This document shows, piece by piece, positions 32,231 to 43,030 of a stretch of 64,000 nucleotides of DNA. The stretch covers positions 62,001 through 126,000 of the forward strand of contig NZ_CP101415.1 in assembly GCF_024339025.1 (NCBI RefSeq), given 5' to 3'. A model generated the notes under the pieces. That model was not told where the DNA came from. It saw only the letters and a list, made by a program, of their open reading frames with translations, and did not search any database. Numbering within the stretch: position 1 is the first letter of the stretch; every line of letters starts with the position of its first letter. The DNA is from Mycoplasma bradburyae (GTDB lineage: Bacteria; Bacillota_I; Bacilli_A; Mycoplasmatales; Mycoplasmoidaceae). Both the position numbers and the translations under genes were made by a program.

Positions 32231-34846
32231 ATGGACTTAATGAATGGATTTTTTAGTTTAGAACACGAGCCGGTTTTCTTTGAAATCCATTATCTTTTTT
32301 ATTACACATGAACCAAAGATGGTTTAAAAAAATTAGAAGAAATTAATCAAATAAAATTTTGTAATTATGACAAAATTCAAATTAAACCATCCCATGCCAA
32401 TTCGTGATATCAACTCTTTTTAATTCTCAATAAAACAAACAAACCGCTAGTTGGTGAAGTTTATTTAGATAACCAAAAATATTTATCTAACCGATCAGTT
32501 TTTTCTAAGAAAAAAGCTAAACTTTTAGTACTTAATGTTAATCAAAAAGATTATGAAGAAATACTAACTAGTAATAAAAATATTATTACTACTTTGTTTT
32601 CTAATTTTTACAACGGTTTATTAATTAAAGACATTAAAGAAAAGTTTTTAAATTATTGAAGATCGAAATTTGGTTTTCATAAAAAAGTAATTGCTCAAAG
32701 ATTGCTCAATACTTTTGATGAAAATAATAATAAATTTCTTGATTTAGAAAAAAGTATAAAGTTATATAATGATCAGTTTTACAATGCTAGAGATATTAAT
32801 TTAAGTCACTTTAATTTATTGAAAAGAAATTATACCGAATTAGTTGATTCATTAAGGAACTATGATGAGGATTTCAAAGCGATTAATGAAAAAAACCATC
32901 AATTGCTAAATTCTAAAAAAACATCTGAAAAGATTTCACAAATATATTTTTTAGATGATCAAATTAAAAATTTAAAGCAACGCATTATTAATTTGAAAAT
33001 TAATAAAAAATATGGTCCATATTCAGTTGAGCAACTTAATGAAATTAAACGCGTTAAGTTGGAAATAAAAACTTTAAAAAGCAATAAAAGAAAACAACAA
33101 AACGATATTAAAAATATCTTAAATAATTACGTCAAAGGTTTAAAAAAACAATGTTCATTTAACCAGTCAAAAATGTTTATTGAATCTAGTTATACAGATA
33201 AAATTTACTACTTAATTGAATGGTTTAAAGCTCATGAATTATCTAAAGTAATTAAAAAAATTAAATGAATTAAGCACCTTGATATCAATATTATCAACAA
33301 CTTTATCAATAATGCCAAAAAAATTATTAATAAAAAGGCAGATAGTATTGAAGACTCAAATAAATTAATTGATTTAGTTCCTAAAAAACAAATTGCTTTT
33401 TTATATTCAGACTTAAGATATCGACTTAAAAAAATTGCTAAAATATCACTTCATAAAAGTGATCAAGATATTAATAATTTAATTGTTGAATTGGTTGAAG
33501 AAAACAACTTAAATTTTGGTAGATACCTTGATGATTTTTTTCATAAAAATCTATATCTTTGAAGATTAAAACTTAACTTAAAAGAATCGATTAAACTTTA
33601 TAAATTACAACCTGATTGCAATGATTTCTTTAACCTATTTAACAATAAATTTCAATCAGCAGTTTATTCAAGTAATTGAAGTTCTAAATTTAAGAAAAAT
33701 GTTTTAAATCCAATCTACAAAATTTCGATTGATAGCTATAAAAAACTTTATCGCTATTATTTAAATTTATCTAATACTTCGCGCGACGATATTCAAGCTA
33801 CAATTTTTTACATTAACGCTTTTGGTTTTAAATTAACATTAGATTTTATGAAGTCTTACCAAATGAGTCCGTTGGTAAGTTCTTATAGTAATTTAATTAA
33901 TATTCGTTGGGCTACAAGATTAATTTGAAGTCAAATTAAAAAGTTCATTGACGAGATTGAAATTGAAACAGATAGCTTAACTAATTTCCCTAAGATTAAT
34001 TTCGATGTTAAGAGTTATAGTCAAACGTTAAAAGAAAAATTCAAACAAGAATATAAAGATTATTTGGATAGTAATAATAAGATTAATTCAGCTATTGCTA
34101 ACAGATATGAAAACTACATTGTTCAAAATTTTTTAGATATTAAATCTGATTTAGAGTCAAACACTCATATCAAACTAAATTTAGATGAATATAAAAAAGA
34201 AATCGAAGAAAAAATCAATTCAATTAAAGAATTAATTAAAGTTAATAAAGTTCGAAAAGAGGAATATAAAAAAGAGTATTTATCGAATAATTTAATTAAT
34301 GAAAAAAGAGAGAACTTTGATCGTTTTAATAAGTTAAGAAATACGATTAAAACCTTGTATAAAAATGTTCGATTAGTAAACCGTGTTTTATATAAAAAGA
34401 AACTTTTAAAAACTAAGAATGCAATTGATATTAAAACGATTAGTTCAAAGTTGAATTATTACTTAGCTATTATTAATCGATGACAATACATTTACAATAT
34501 ATTTATTGATTGAAAACCGACAAAATATCATTCAAAAAAATTGCGTAAAATTCTAACTGAATTATATCTTTACCGTTCTTATAAAGATGTTGGAATTAGC
34601 GAAGAAATTAACTATAGTTACCTTTCTTTTTTATCTAGTTCAGACGCAATCACAGTTTATTTATTATCAAAATTTGTAAAATTACCAAGGCTTCTATTTG
34701 TTCATAATTTTAAATTGAATACCAAACATGAGTACAATGTGTTTAAAGGATTATTACTTAAATATCAAAATCAATCGCAAACAGCAATTATTCTAAATGA
34801 TTCTGATATCCAATTAATGAATGACTTAGGGACTAAAGAGTTCTAA
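32231..34846 (+). CDS. Conserved 871-residue protein of unknown function (MG422-like by position)
   Basis: I do not recognise a named family. The frame is continuous for 871 residues when UGA is read as Trp; I read the junctions through and found no true stop. The middle (residues about 160-330 and 640-760) is rich in Lys, Glu, Asn and Leu and is likely coiled-coil. The C-terminus ([18 protein letters not shown]... and [16 protein letters not shown]) loosely recalls the last strands of an ABC-type ATPase, but no Walker A or signature motif is present. The stop codon overlaps the uvrA start by one base (TAATG). In M. genitalium the unknown gene MG422 sits between uvrA (MG421) and the RNase J-like MG423, so this is probably its counterpart. 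Any role with UvrA is speculative. Confidence 0.75.
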
Positions 34847-37695
34847 TGCAAAAAACTAAGAAAAATACATCTAACTATATAAGCATCGTTGGTGCTAGAG
34901 AAAACAATCTAAAAAATATCAACATTGATATCCCCAAAAATCAATTAGTTGTAGTTACTGGTTTATCAGGTAGTGGTAAATCTTCTTTAGCATTCAAAAC
35001 AATTTATGCTGAAGGTCAAAGAAGATATCTAGAATCATTATCACCTTATGCAAGACAATTTTTAGGTAACAATGATAAACCAGATGTTGATTCAATTGAA
35101 GGATTATCACCATCAATATCTATTGATCAAAAATCAACCTCTCATAACCCAAGATCAACAGTTGGTACGGTTACTGAAATATATGATTTTTTAAGATTAT
35201 TATGATCAAGAGTTGGTGATGCTTATTGTGTCAATGGTCACGGTAAAATTAAAACCACAACAATTAAACAAATTATTGACCAAGTTCTAGATTTAGAAGA
35301 AAATACTAGACTTCAAATTTTAGCGCCTGTTGTTAAACTGCAAAAAGGTACTTTTAAAAACGAATTCGAAAAATATCACAAGCAAGGTTTTATGCGTGTT
35401 TTGGTTGATGGTCAAGTTTATAGTCTTGATGACAAAATTGAATTAGACAAAAACCAAAAACATAATATTAGTATTATTATCGATCGGATTGTTTTAAATA
35501 AAGATAACCAAACAAAATTAAGAATAACTGATGCTATTGAAACCGCTCTAAATGTAAGTAATGGTTTAATTCATATCATTACAGATGACAGCAAATATGA
35601 ATTTTCTTTAAACCATTCTTGCGATCAATGCGGGTTTAATATTCCTGAGTTTGAACCTAGATTATTTTCTTTTAATAGCCCTGTTGGTGCTTGTGATTAC
35701 TGTAAGGGGTTAGGTTTCACTTTTGAACCTGATGTTGATAAAATTATCCCTGATAAAAATTTATCAATTAACGAAGGTGGTATTGATTATTTCAAGAATA
35801 CAGTTAATACTTCATCGCAAGATTGACAACGTTTTTCTTCGATAATAAAACACTACGATATCGATCCAGATACACCAATTAAAAATCTAACCAAAAAAGA
35901 GATTAATTATTTATTAGAGGGTTCAGACGAACCGATCGAAATCATAATTGAATCTAAAAATGGTGTTAGTTCAAAACTTGATTATGTTGAAGGAATTGCT
36001 AAATTAATTCAGAGAAGACATCTAGAAACTAATAGCTCAATGGCTCGTGATTATTATTCAAAATATACATCACAACAAAAGTGCAAAACTTGTGATGGTA
36101 AAAAATTATCGCCAGCAGCATTAAGCGTAAAAATAGGTGGTTTAGATATTGTTGAATTTACAGATCTAAACATTAAAAAGGAATTAGATTTTATCTTAGG
36201 TTTAGAATTCAATGAAGAAAGAGCTAAGATTGCCAAATTCGTTCTAAAAGAAATTTTAGATCGACTACATTTCTTGATTAATGTTGGTTTAGAATATCTA
36301 ACATTATCAAGAAATGCTGCAACGCTTTCAGGTGGTGAATCTCAAAGAATTAGATTGGCAACTCAAATAGGTTCTAGACTATCTGGAGTTTTGTATGTAT
36401 TAGATGAACCATCAATCGGTTTACACCAAAAAGATAATGATAAACTAATTGATACTTTAATTTCTATGAAGAATTTAGGTAACAGTTTGATTATTGTTGA
36501 ACATGATGAAGATACAATGCTAGCTGCTGATTATCTTATTGATATCGGTCCTGGTGCTGGTATTTATGGTGGTAAGATTGTGGCAGCTGGAACAGTTGAT
36601 GAAGTTAAACAAAATCCTGATTCATTAACTGGTCAATATTTATCTAAAAAACAAACTATAGAAATACCTAAAAAACTTCATTCAGGCAACGGTCAAAAAA
36701 TTATTATAAAAGGTGCTAGTGCTAATAATCTAAAAAATATTAATGTTGAATTCCCTTTAAATAAGTTTGTTGTGGTTACTGGGGTTTCTGGTAGTGGTAA
36801 ATCAACTTTAGTTAATCAAACTTTAGTTAACGGAATTGAAAAAGCTTTATTTAATAAGCATGTTGAAGTAGGCAAATATAAATCATTAATTGGTATTAAT
36901 TCAATTGATAAGATTGTAAAAGTATCTCAAGATCCAATTGGTAGAACTCCTCGTTCAAATCCGGCTACTTATGTCAGTGTGTTTGATGACATTAGAGAAG
37001 TGTTTGCTAATGTTATTGAAGCTAAAACTCGAGGTTATACAAAATCAAGATTTTCATTTAATGTTTCTGGTGGACGATGCGATGATTGTCAAGGTGATGG
37101 TGTTAAATGTATTGAAATGCATTTTTTACCAAATGTTTATGTTAAATGTACTAGTTGTAATGGTAAGAAATACAATGAAGCAACTCTTGAAATTAAATAT
37201 AAAAACAAATCAATTTACGATGTTTTAGAAATGTCTTGTGAAGAAGCTTTGGAATTCTTTAAATCGACTCCATCAATTTATCGTAAGCTGCAATTGATGT
37301 GTGATGTTGGTCTTGGATATTTAAAATTATCAACAAATGCCACAGAATTATCAGGTGGCGAAGCGCAAAGAATTAAATTAGCTAAACATCTCCAAAGAAA
37401 AGCAACTGGCAAAACAATTTATGTATTAGATGAACCGACAACCGGTCTTCATTCTCACGACATTAAAAAATTATTAATCGTTTTAAATCGTTTGGTTGAA
37501 AATGGTGATTCAGTGATTGTTATTGAACATAACTTAGATTTAATTAAGGTAGCTGATCATGTGATTGATCTAGGGCCTAATGGCGGGGATGAAGGTGGTT
37601 ATGTTGTATGTACAGGTACGCCGCAAGAGTTAGTGGATAAATATACTGATTCATCTTATACAGCTAAATATTTAGCTAAAATTATGAAAAATTAA
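34846..37695 (+). CDS. uvrA: Excinuclease ABC subunit A
   Basis: UvrA recognises damaged DNA and loads UvrB. The 949-residue product has the two ABC ATPase modules: P-loops GLSGSGKS (about residues 39-46) and GVSGSGKS (about 646-653), signatures [12 protein letters not shown] and [12 protein letters not shown], and Walker [13 protein letters not shown] and [12 protein letters not shown]. Both zinc modules keep their Cys pairs (CDQC/CDYC and CDDC/CTSC). UGA Trp codons at 35203-35205 and 35824-35826 join three pieces. Normal length. Confidence 0.97.
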
Positions 37696-37721
37696 CAGAT
37701 AGTTCATTTTTATTAAAATGT

Positions 37722-37727
37722 TATAAT
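37722..37727 (+). promoter_or_regulatory. Extended -10 promoter of tsf
   Basis: TGTTATAAT contains a TGn-extended TATAAT (37722-37727) 17 bases before the tsf ATG, in the gap after uvrA. It probably starts the tsf-pyrH-frr-cdsA transcript with a very short leader. Confidence 0.65.
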
Positions 37728-37743
37728 ATGTACTAGTGAAATT

Positions 37744-38622
37744 ATGGCATCAATTACAGAATTAATTAAACAATTAAGAGCTAGCACTCAAGCTGGTTTT
37801 ATGGATTGCAAAAAAGCTCTAGAAGCTACTAATAATGATATCGATCAAGCAATCAAATGATTAAGAGAAAACGGAATTGCTAAAGCAGCTAAAAAGGTTG
37901 ATAATGTTGCATCTGAAGGTGTAATTAAATTAAAATTAGCTGATCAAAAAGCAACTGTTTTAGAAATCAATTCGCAAACTGACTTCGTTACTAAAAATGA
38001 TCAATTTATCGCATTTTCTAATGAATTAATTGATTTAATTCACGAAACAGGAATAACAGATGTTGCTGAAATTGAAAAATTAAAATTAGCAAGTGGTTCA
38101 ACTGTTGCTGAAACTCAAATTCATTTAACAGCTATTATTGGTGAAAAGATTTCTTTAAGAAGAGTTCAAATCATCAAAGAACAATCTAACAGTTCATTGG
38201 GTATCTACTTACACTCAAACAATCGCATTGGTGTAATTATTGAAACTTCTAAAACTGATGATAAAGAATTCTTAAAACATGTAGCTATGCATATTGCCGC
38301 ATCTAATCCAAAATTCCTTTCTAAAGATGATGTAGCTGCTGATTTCATCGAAAAAGAAAAAGAAATCGCTAAATCACAAGCTTTAGCAGAAGGTAAACCA
38401 GCTAACTTCATAGAAAAAATTGTTGAAGGTAGAATTCAAAAAATCCTTGAAGAAGTTTGTTTAGTAAACCAAAAATTCTTAATAAACCAAGAACAAACTG
38501 TTTTAGAAGCTGCAAAAGCTAAAAATATTCAATTATTAAGCTTTGTTAGATTTGAAGTTGGTGAAGGTATCGAAAAAGCTGCTAGCAACTTCGCGGACGA
38601 AGTTAAAGCTCAAATGAAATAA
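37744..38622 (+). CDS. tsf: Elongation factor Ts
   Basis: Nucleotide exchange factor of EF-Tu. The 292-residue product has the N-terminal UBA-like domain ([20 protein letters not shown]) and the TDFVTKND motif (about residues 80-87) that contacts EF-Tu. One UGA Trp at codon 39. In most bacteria rpsB precedes tsf, but here uvrA does, so rpsB is elsewhere. Confidence 0.96.
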
Positions 38623-38642
38623 GATTGAGGTTTAAAGAGACG

Positions 38643-39353
38643 ATGAAAAAGCCAAACATAATTATTAAAATTAGTGGAGCTTCGCTTCAAGATAAAAACA
38701 GCAGTGATTGTTACTCTTATGACAAGATTAATAGTTTGGCTAACCAATTAAAAACTTTATCATCAAAATACAATATTGGATTGATTGTAGGTGGTGGTAA
38801 TATCTTTCGTGGAAAATTAGCGAAGGATTTTGGTGTTGAAATAAACAAGGCTGATTATATCGGTATGTTGGCTACTGTTATTAATTCATCGCTTTTAGAA
38901 TCTAAATTACAATCATTAGGTTTAAAAACAAAAGTTTTATCAGCTTTAGAAGTTAAAGGTTTAACTAAAGAAATAAACCCAAAAAGCTTATCTGAGATAT
39001 TTAACGATTGTGAAATCGCCTTCTTCTCAGGTGGAACAGGTAACTCGCATTTCACAACTGATACCGCAACTGTATTAAGAGCAATTCAAATTAATGCAGA
39101 TATGGTGCTGATTGGCAAGGATGGTGTTGATGGGGTTTATACTGCTGATCCTAAGATTGACAAGAACGCAACATTTATTGAGAAAATATCTTATAAAGAT
39201 GCGTTAGCTAAAGAATTAAGAATCATGGACCTAACTGCTTTTAGTTTGGCTATGGATCATAATTTAAAATTATTAATCTTTAATATCGAAGCTGATCAAT
39301 CGATTATTAAAACAATTGATAATAAAAACAAACACACAACAATTACAAACTAA
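38643..39353 (+). CDS. pyrH: Uridylate kinase
   Basis: Phosphorylates UMP to UDP. The 236-residue product starts MKKPNIIIKISGASLQ and has the GGGNIFRGKLAKDFGV and FFSGGTGNSHFTTDTAT motifs of the bacterial amino-acid-kinase-fold UMP kinase. I chose the ATG at 38643 over a TTG at 38625 because of AGAG just upstream and the match to family starts. It lies 20 bases after tsf. Confidence 0.95.
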   Translation: MKKPNIIIKISGASLQDKNSSDCYSYDKINSLANQLKTLSSKYNIGLIVGGGNIFRGKLAKDFGVEINKADYIGMLATVINSSLLESKLQSLGLKTKVLSALEVKGLTKEINPKSLSEIFNDCEIAFFSGGTGNSHFTTDTATVLRAIQINADMVLIGKDGVDGVYTADPKIDKNATFIEKISYKDALAKELRIMDLTAFSLAMDHNLKLLIFNIEADQSIIKTIDNKNKHTTITN

Positions 39354-39362
39354 CTTTTAAAC

Positions 39363-39914
39363 ATGGAATTTAAAATTTATTCTGATTTTTTTGAAAAAGA
39401 AGCTGATGCTAAAATTTCTTGACTAGAAAGTGAATTATCAAAAATTCGTTCAGGAAGAGCTAACCTTAAAATTCTTGATGATGTTAAAGCTGAATATTAT
39501 GGCGAATTAACACCATTAATTGAAATGGCTAACTTATCAATTCCTGAACCAAGAGAAATTTTAATTAAACCATACGAAAAATCTCAAGTAAATCCAATTC
39601 AATCTGCTTTATTAAAAGCTAATTTAAACTTAACTCCGGTTGTTGATGGTGATAAGATTCGCATTAAATTACCTCAACTAACTGAAGAGAATAGAAAAGA
39701 AAACGTTAAAAAAGCTAAAGCGATTGGTGAAAAAGCGAAACAAGAAGTTAGATTTGTTCGTAGAGATACGCTTAATAAACTTAAATCAGACAAGATAGCT
39801 GATAAAGATTTGAACAAGTTTTTCGAGGGTGAAATCGAAAAGATTACCAAGAAATATATTGATCAAATTGGTGCAATTTTAACTAAAAAAGAAAAAGATT
39901 TACTAAGCCTATAA
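39363..39914 (+). CDS. frr: Ribosome recycling factor
   Basis: Splits post-termination ribosomes with EF-G. The 183-residue product reads a UGA Trp at about 39420, and shows the conserved LSKIRSGRANLKILDDVKAEYYGELTPL-type region (residues about 26-55) and ENRKENVKKAKAIGEKAKQEVR-type helix. Normal length. Its TAA overlaps the next ATG by one base. Confidence 0.95.
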
Positions 39915-41065
39915 TGAATGTAGGAATTCAAGAAACTAAAAACCGAACAACAAACAAGAACAGTAGAATAATGATTGCTATTGTTATTGTTTGTTTTTAT
40001 ATTTTATTGATGCTTTTTAGCGCTTTAGCTGATTATAATAACGATTGATCTCCATTTTATCCTGTTATACAAAATGGCGTCCTGGTTGATAGTCTTAAAA
40101 ATGCATTGATAAGAACAACATTTAGTGTTTTTAGTACTTTAATTATTTTCCTTGCTTTCTTTTTGGGAATTAAAGAAATTGGCGATGTTTTTTACAGGAC
40201 TAATAAGAAAATTATTTATTGGTTTATCGGTGTAAATTCAGTATTTTATTTAGTTATTACATTTACAAACATTGCGATTACACAATTTCATAATATCTAT
40301 CAAGATCTTGATAATATACCAAGTAAGATTCATGTATCTTTAGAATGACTTAATAATTACCGTGGATCGGTTGATTTTAGTTTTTTAGGATTAATGGGGT
40401 TGATGGTAATAACCCACTTTGTATTAATCTTATACTTGTTAAAAAAAGTTAATCGCTTCAACAAAAAAGACATAATAAACGCATTTGGATTATGAATCTT
40501 TTTCTCTTGCGGAATTTATGGAATTACCTATACAGTATTAAATAATGGTTGAACTACATTCTTATACTTACTATTATTAGTAAGTATGAACGACTCTTTT
40601 GCTTATGCATTTGGTAAAAGATTTGGTAAAACCAAAATGGTTCCCAACATAAGTCCTAATAAAACTTGAGGTGGAGCAATTTATGGATTAATTACAACAT
40701 TATTAATAATGTTGTTTGTTACAGCGCTATATAATATTCCTATATTTATAAAAAATGCAGCTGAATCACAAACTACACTTGATAAAGTTGATCCAAATAA
40801 TTTAATAGCTAACATTTATTATTTAACAACTTACTGACAAAGCCAAAGATTTGTTTGATTCTGATGATTCTTTGTAGCTTTAATGATTTTCTTTTTATCA
40901 ATTGTTTCAATTCTTGGTGATTTATATTTTTCTTATGTGAAAAGACAATACCAAATAAAGGATTATTCAACAATACTAAAAGGTCATGGTGGCATCTTAG
41001 ATCGTTTTGATAGTGTTTGTTTTGTGTTTATTGCTTTCATGATTTTTAGAATATTTGTAAGTTAA
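39914..41065 (+). CDS. cdsA: Phosphatidate cytidylyltransferase (CDP-diglyceride synthase)
   Basis: Makes CDP-diacylglycerol for phospholipids. The 383-residue protein has about eight membrane helices and the signature near its C-terminus: [20 protein letters not shown] followed by LDRFDS (about residues 335-360). It is longer than the usual 265-300, with extra loops between helices. Many UGA Trp codons. Position frr-cdsA-dxr matches the ancestral Firmicute order, with uppS missing, as expected in an organism without a cell wall. Confidence 0.93.
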
Positions 41066-41084
41066 TTAATATAAATATAATCAT

Positions 41085-42191
41085 ATGAAAGTATTAGTAC
41101 TTGGAGCTACAGGTTCAATTGGAAAACAAGCAATTGATGTTATTTGTCGATTGAATTATGAGCTTGTTGGTTTTTCTTATTATAAAAACCATTCTGAAGC
41201 AAAAAATATTATTAATCAATTAAATCCAGGCTATGTTTTATGTCATAGTGATAATAAACATAACAAAAACATAAAAAGTGACTTAATTGAATTAATTGAT
41301 AAATCTAAACCAAAAGTTGTTATTAACGCAATTAATGGTTCGGCGGGAATTGAAGCTTCATTAATTACTCTTAGCAAGAAAAAAGATTTATTACTAGCAA
41401 ATAAAGAATCTTTAATAATCGCTGGTAAACAATTAAACTTAATCAAAAAGAACGCTAAAACTAATATTTTTCCAATTGATTCTGAACATACTTCGTTGTA
41501 CGATTTAATTAAAAATACAAATAAAAAACAGATCAAAGAATTGATTATTACTGCATCTGGTTCAAGGTATTTTAATTTACCTAAATCTGAGTTAAAAAAG
41601 ATTACATATCAAGATGCAATCAATCATCCAAATTGAAATATGGGTGAAGAAATTTCGATAAATTCAGCTACTTTTATCAATAAAGTTTATGAAATTGTTG
41701 AAGCGTATCATTTGTTTCAAATCGCTAAAATTACTCCAGTAGTAGAAAAAACATCGACAATCCATGCGGGAGTTATTTATCAAGATAATTCGATTCATTT
41801 ACACGCTAGTACAAATGATATGCGTTGATCAATTCAATCAGCACTAACTCAATTTAACAATAAAAATAATATTGTAAGAGAGTTAGATATTTATCAAAAA
41901 CAGATTAAATTTGAAAAAATTGATTTTGAACAATATCCTGTATTTAAAATTGCTTATGATATATTAAAAAATCCAAGCACTACAAGAGGTGCTGTTTTAG
42001 TTTGTATCAATGAATTCGCTTTAAACTTATTTAGAAACAACAAAATCAATTTTTTACAAATATCTGAATTGATTATCGATTTTTATTGAAACTACAAACA
42101 TAAAAAAATTGATGATATTTGGCAAATAAACGATTTAATATTTAAAATTAAAGAAGAGATATCAACTAAATACTCCCATTTAAGCAAATAA
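41085..42191 (+). CDS. dxr: 1-deoxy-D-xylulose 5-phosphate reductoisomerase
   Basis: Second enzyme of the MEP (non-mevalonate) isoprenoid pathway, NADPH-dependent. The 368-residue protein starts MKVLVLGATGSIGKQAIDVI with the NADPH-binding loop, and has LLLANKESLIIAG (about 103-115), the metal-binding FPIDSEHTSL (about 130-139) and a HPNWNMG segment where the Trp is UGA. Normal length is about 380-400. It lies between cdsA and the rseP-like gene, as in Bacillus. The other MEP genes are not in this window. Confidence 0.93.
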
Positions 42192-42194
42192 AAG

Positions 42195-43013
42195 ATGATT
42201 TCATATTACGCAAATTTAGCTCTGCTAATTCTTATACTAATATTTTCGATCATAGTGACTTTAACAATTCACGAACTAGGGCACTATGTTTTTGCTAAAA
42301 TATTTAAAGTGCATATTAAAGAATTCTCAATCGGCATAGGTCCTGTATTATTTTCTTTTTATCTTCGTAAAAAGAAGATGATTTTTAGTTTTCGAATGAT
42401 TTTAGCTGGAGCTTTTGTCATGCTTGAAAGCGATAAACTTAAACAAGCCTATATTGATGATCCGAATGCTAGGAATTACAACTTTTATTTAATGCCTAGA
42501 CCTAAAGGTACTTATTCATTAGAAAAAGTTGCTTATTGAAAACAAATATTAATAATGGTTGGTGGAATTATCTTTAATTTTTTTGCCTTTGGTTTTTTCT
42601 TAGCGATATTTGAAACAATATTTAAAGGTCAGAGTTTAGCGATAGCAAAATTCTTTAAAGATATTTTTATTAATATTGGTAAAGGATTTGTTTTATATGA
42701 AGCATGAAAACCTAGATTAAACACAGGAGGCGGATCTATGGGTGGCGCTGGTGATGTTATTAAATTCTCATCAAGAACAGCATCATACCAAGAATTATTA
42801 ACAACATTGATTTCGATCAATGGAGCTACTGCTGTATTCAACTTTATACCAATCGCGCCATTAGATGGATCAAAGATTCTTCAATATACTTATCAAAGAA
42901 TTGCTAAAAAAGAAATGAATGAAAAAGTATGAACTTGAACAACAATGATTGGTGTTGTTTTAGTTATCTGAGTTTCGCTGGGAAGTATAATTAATTTAAT
43001 AATAGTCGGATAG
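42195..43013 (+). CDS. Site-2 protease family membrane metalloprotease (RseP/RasP-like)
   Basis: Intramembrane zinc protease of peptidase family M50. The 272-residue protein has HELGH at residues 26-30 inside the first hydrophobic helix and the second zinc-ligand motif in NFIPIAPLDGSKI (about 216-228, the Asp in LDG). There is a loop region where RseP has a PDZ domain, but it is short and not clearly PDZ. UGA Trp codons join the pieces. Position between dxr and polC matches rasP in Bacillus subtilis. Substrates are unknown; anti-sigma factor or signal-peptide cleavage is the family theme. Confidence 0.88.
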
Positions 43014-43030
43014 AGAAGGGGATAAATAAA

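Noticed and set aside
36938-37228. 96-residue + strand frame inside uvrA
   Set aside because: It is a shadow in another frame of the strongly conserved UvrA C-terminal module.
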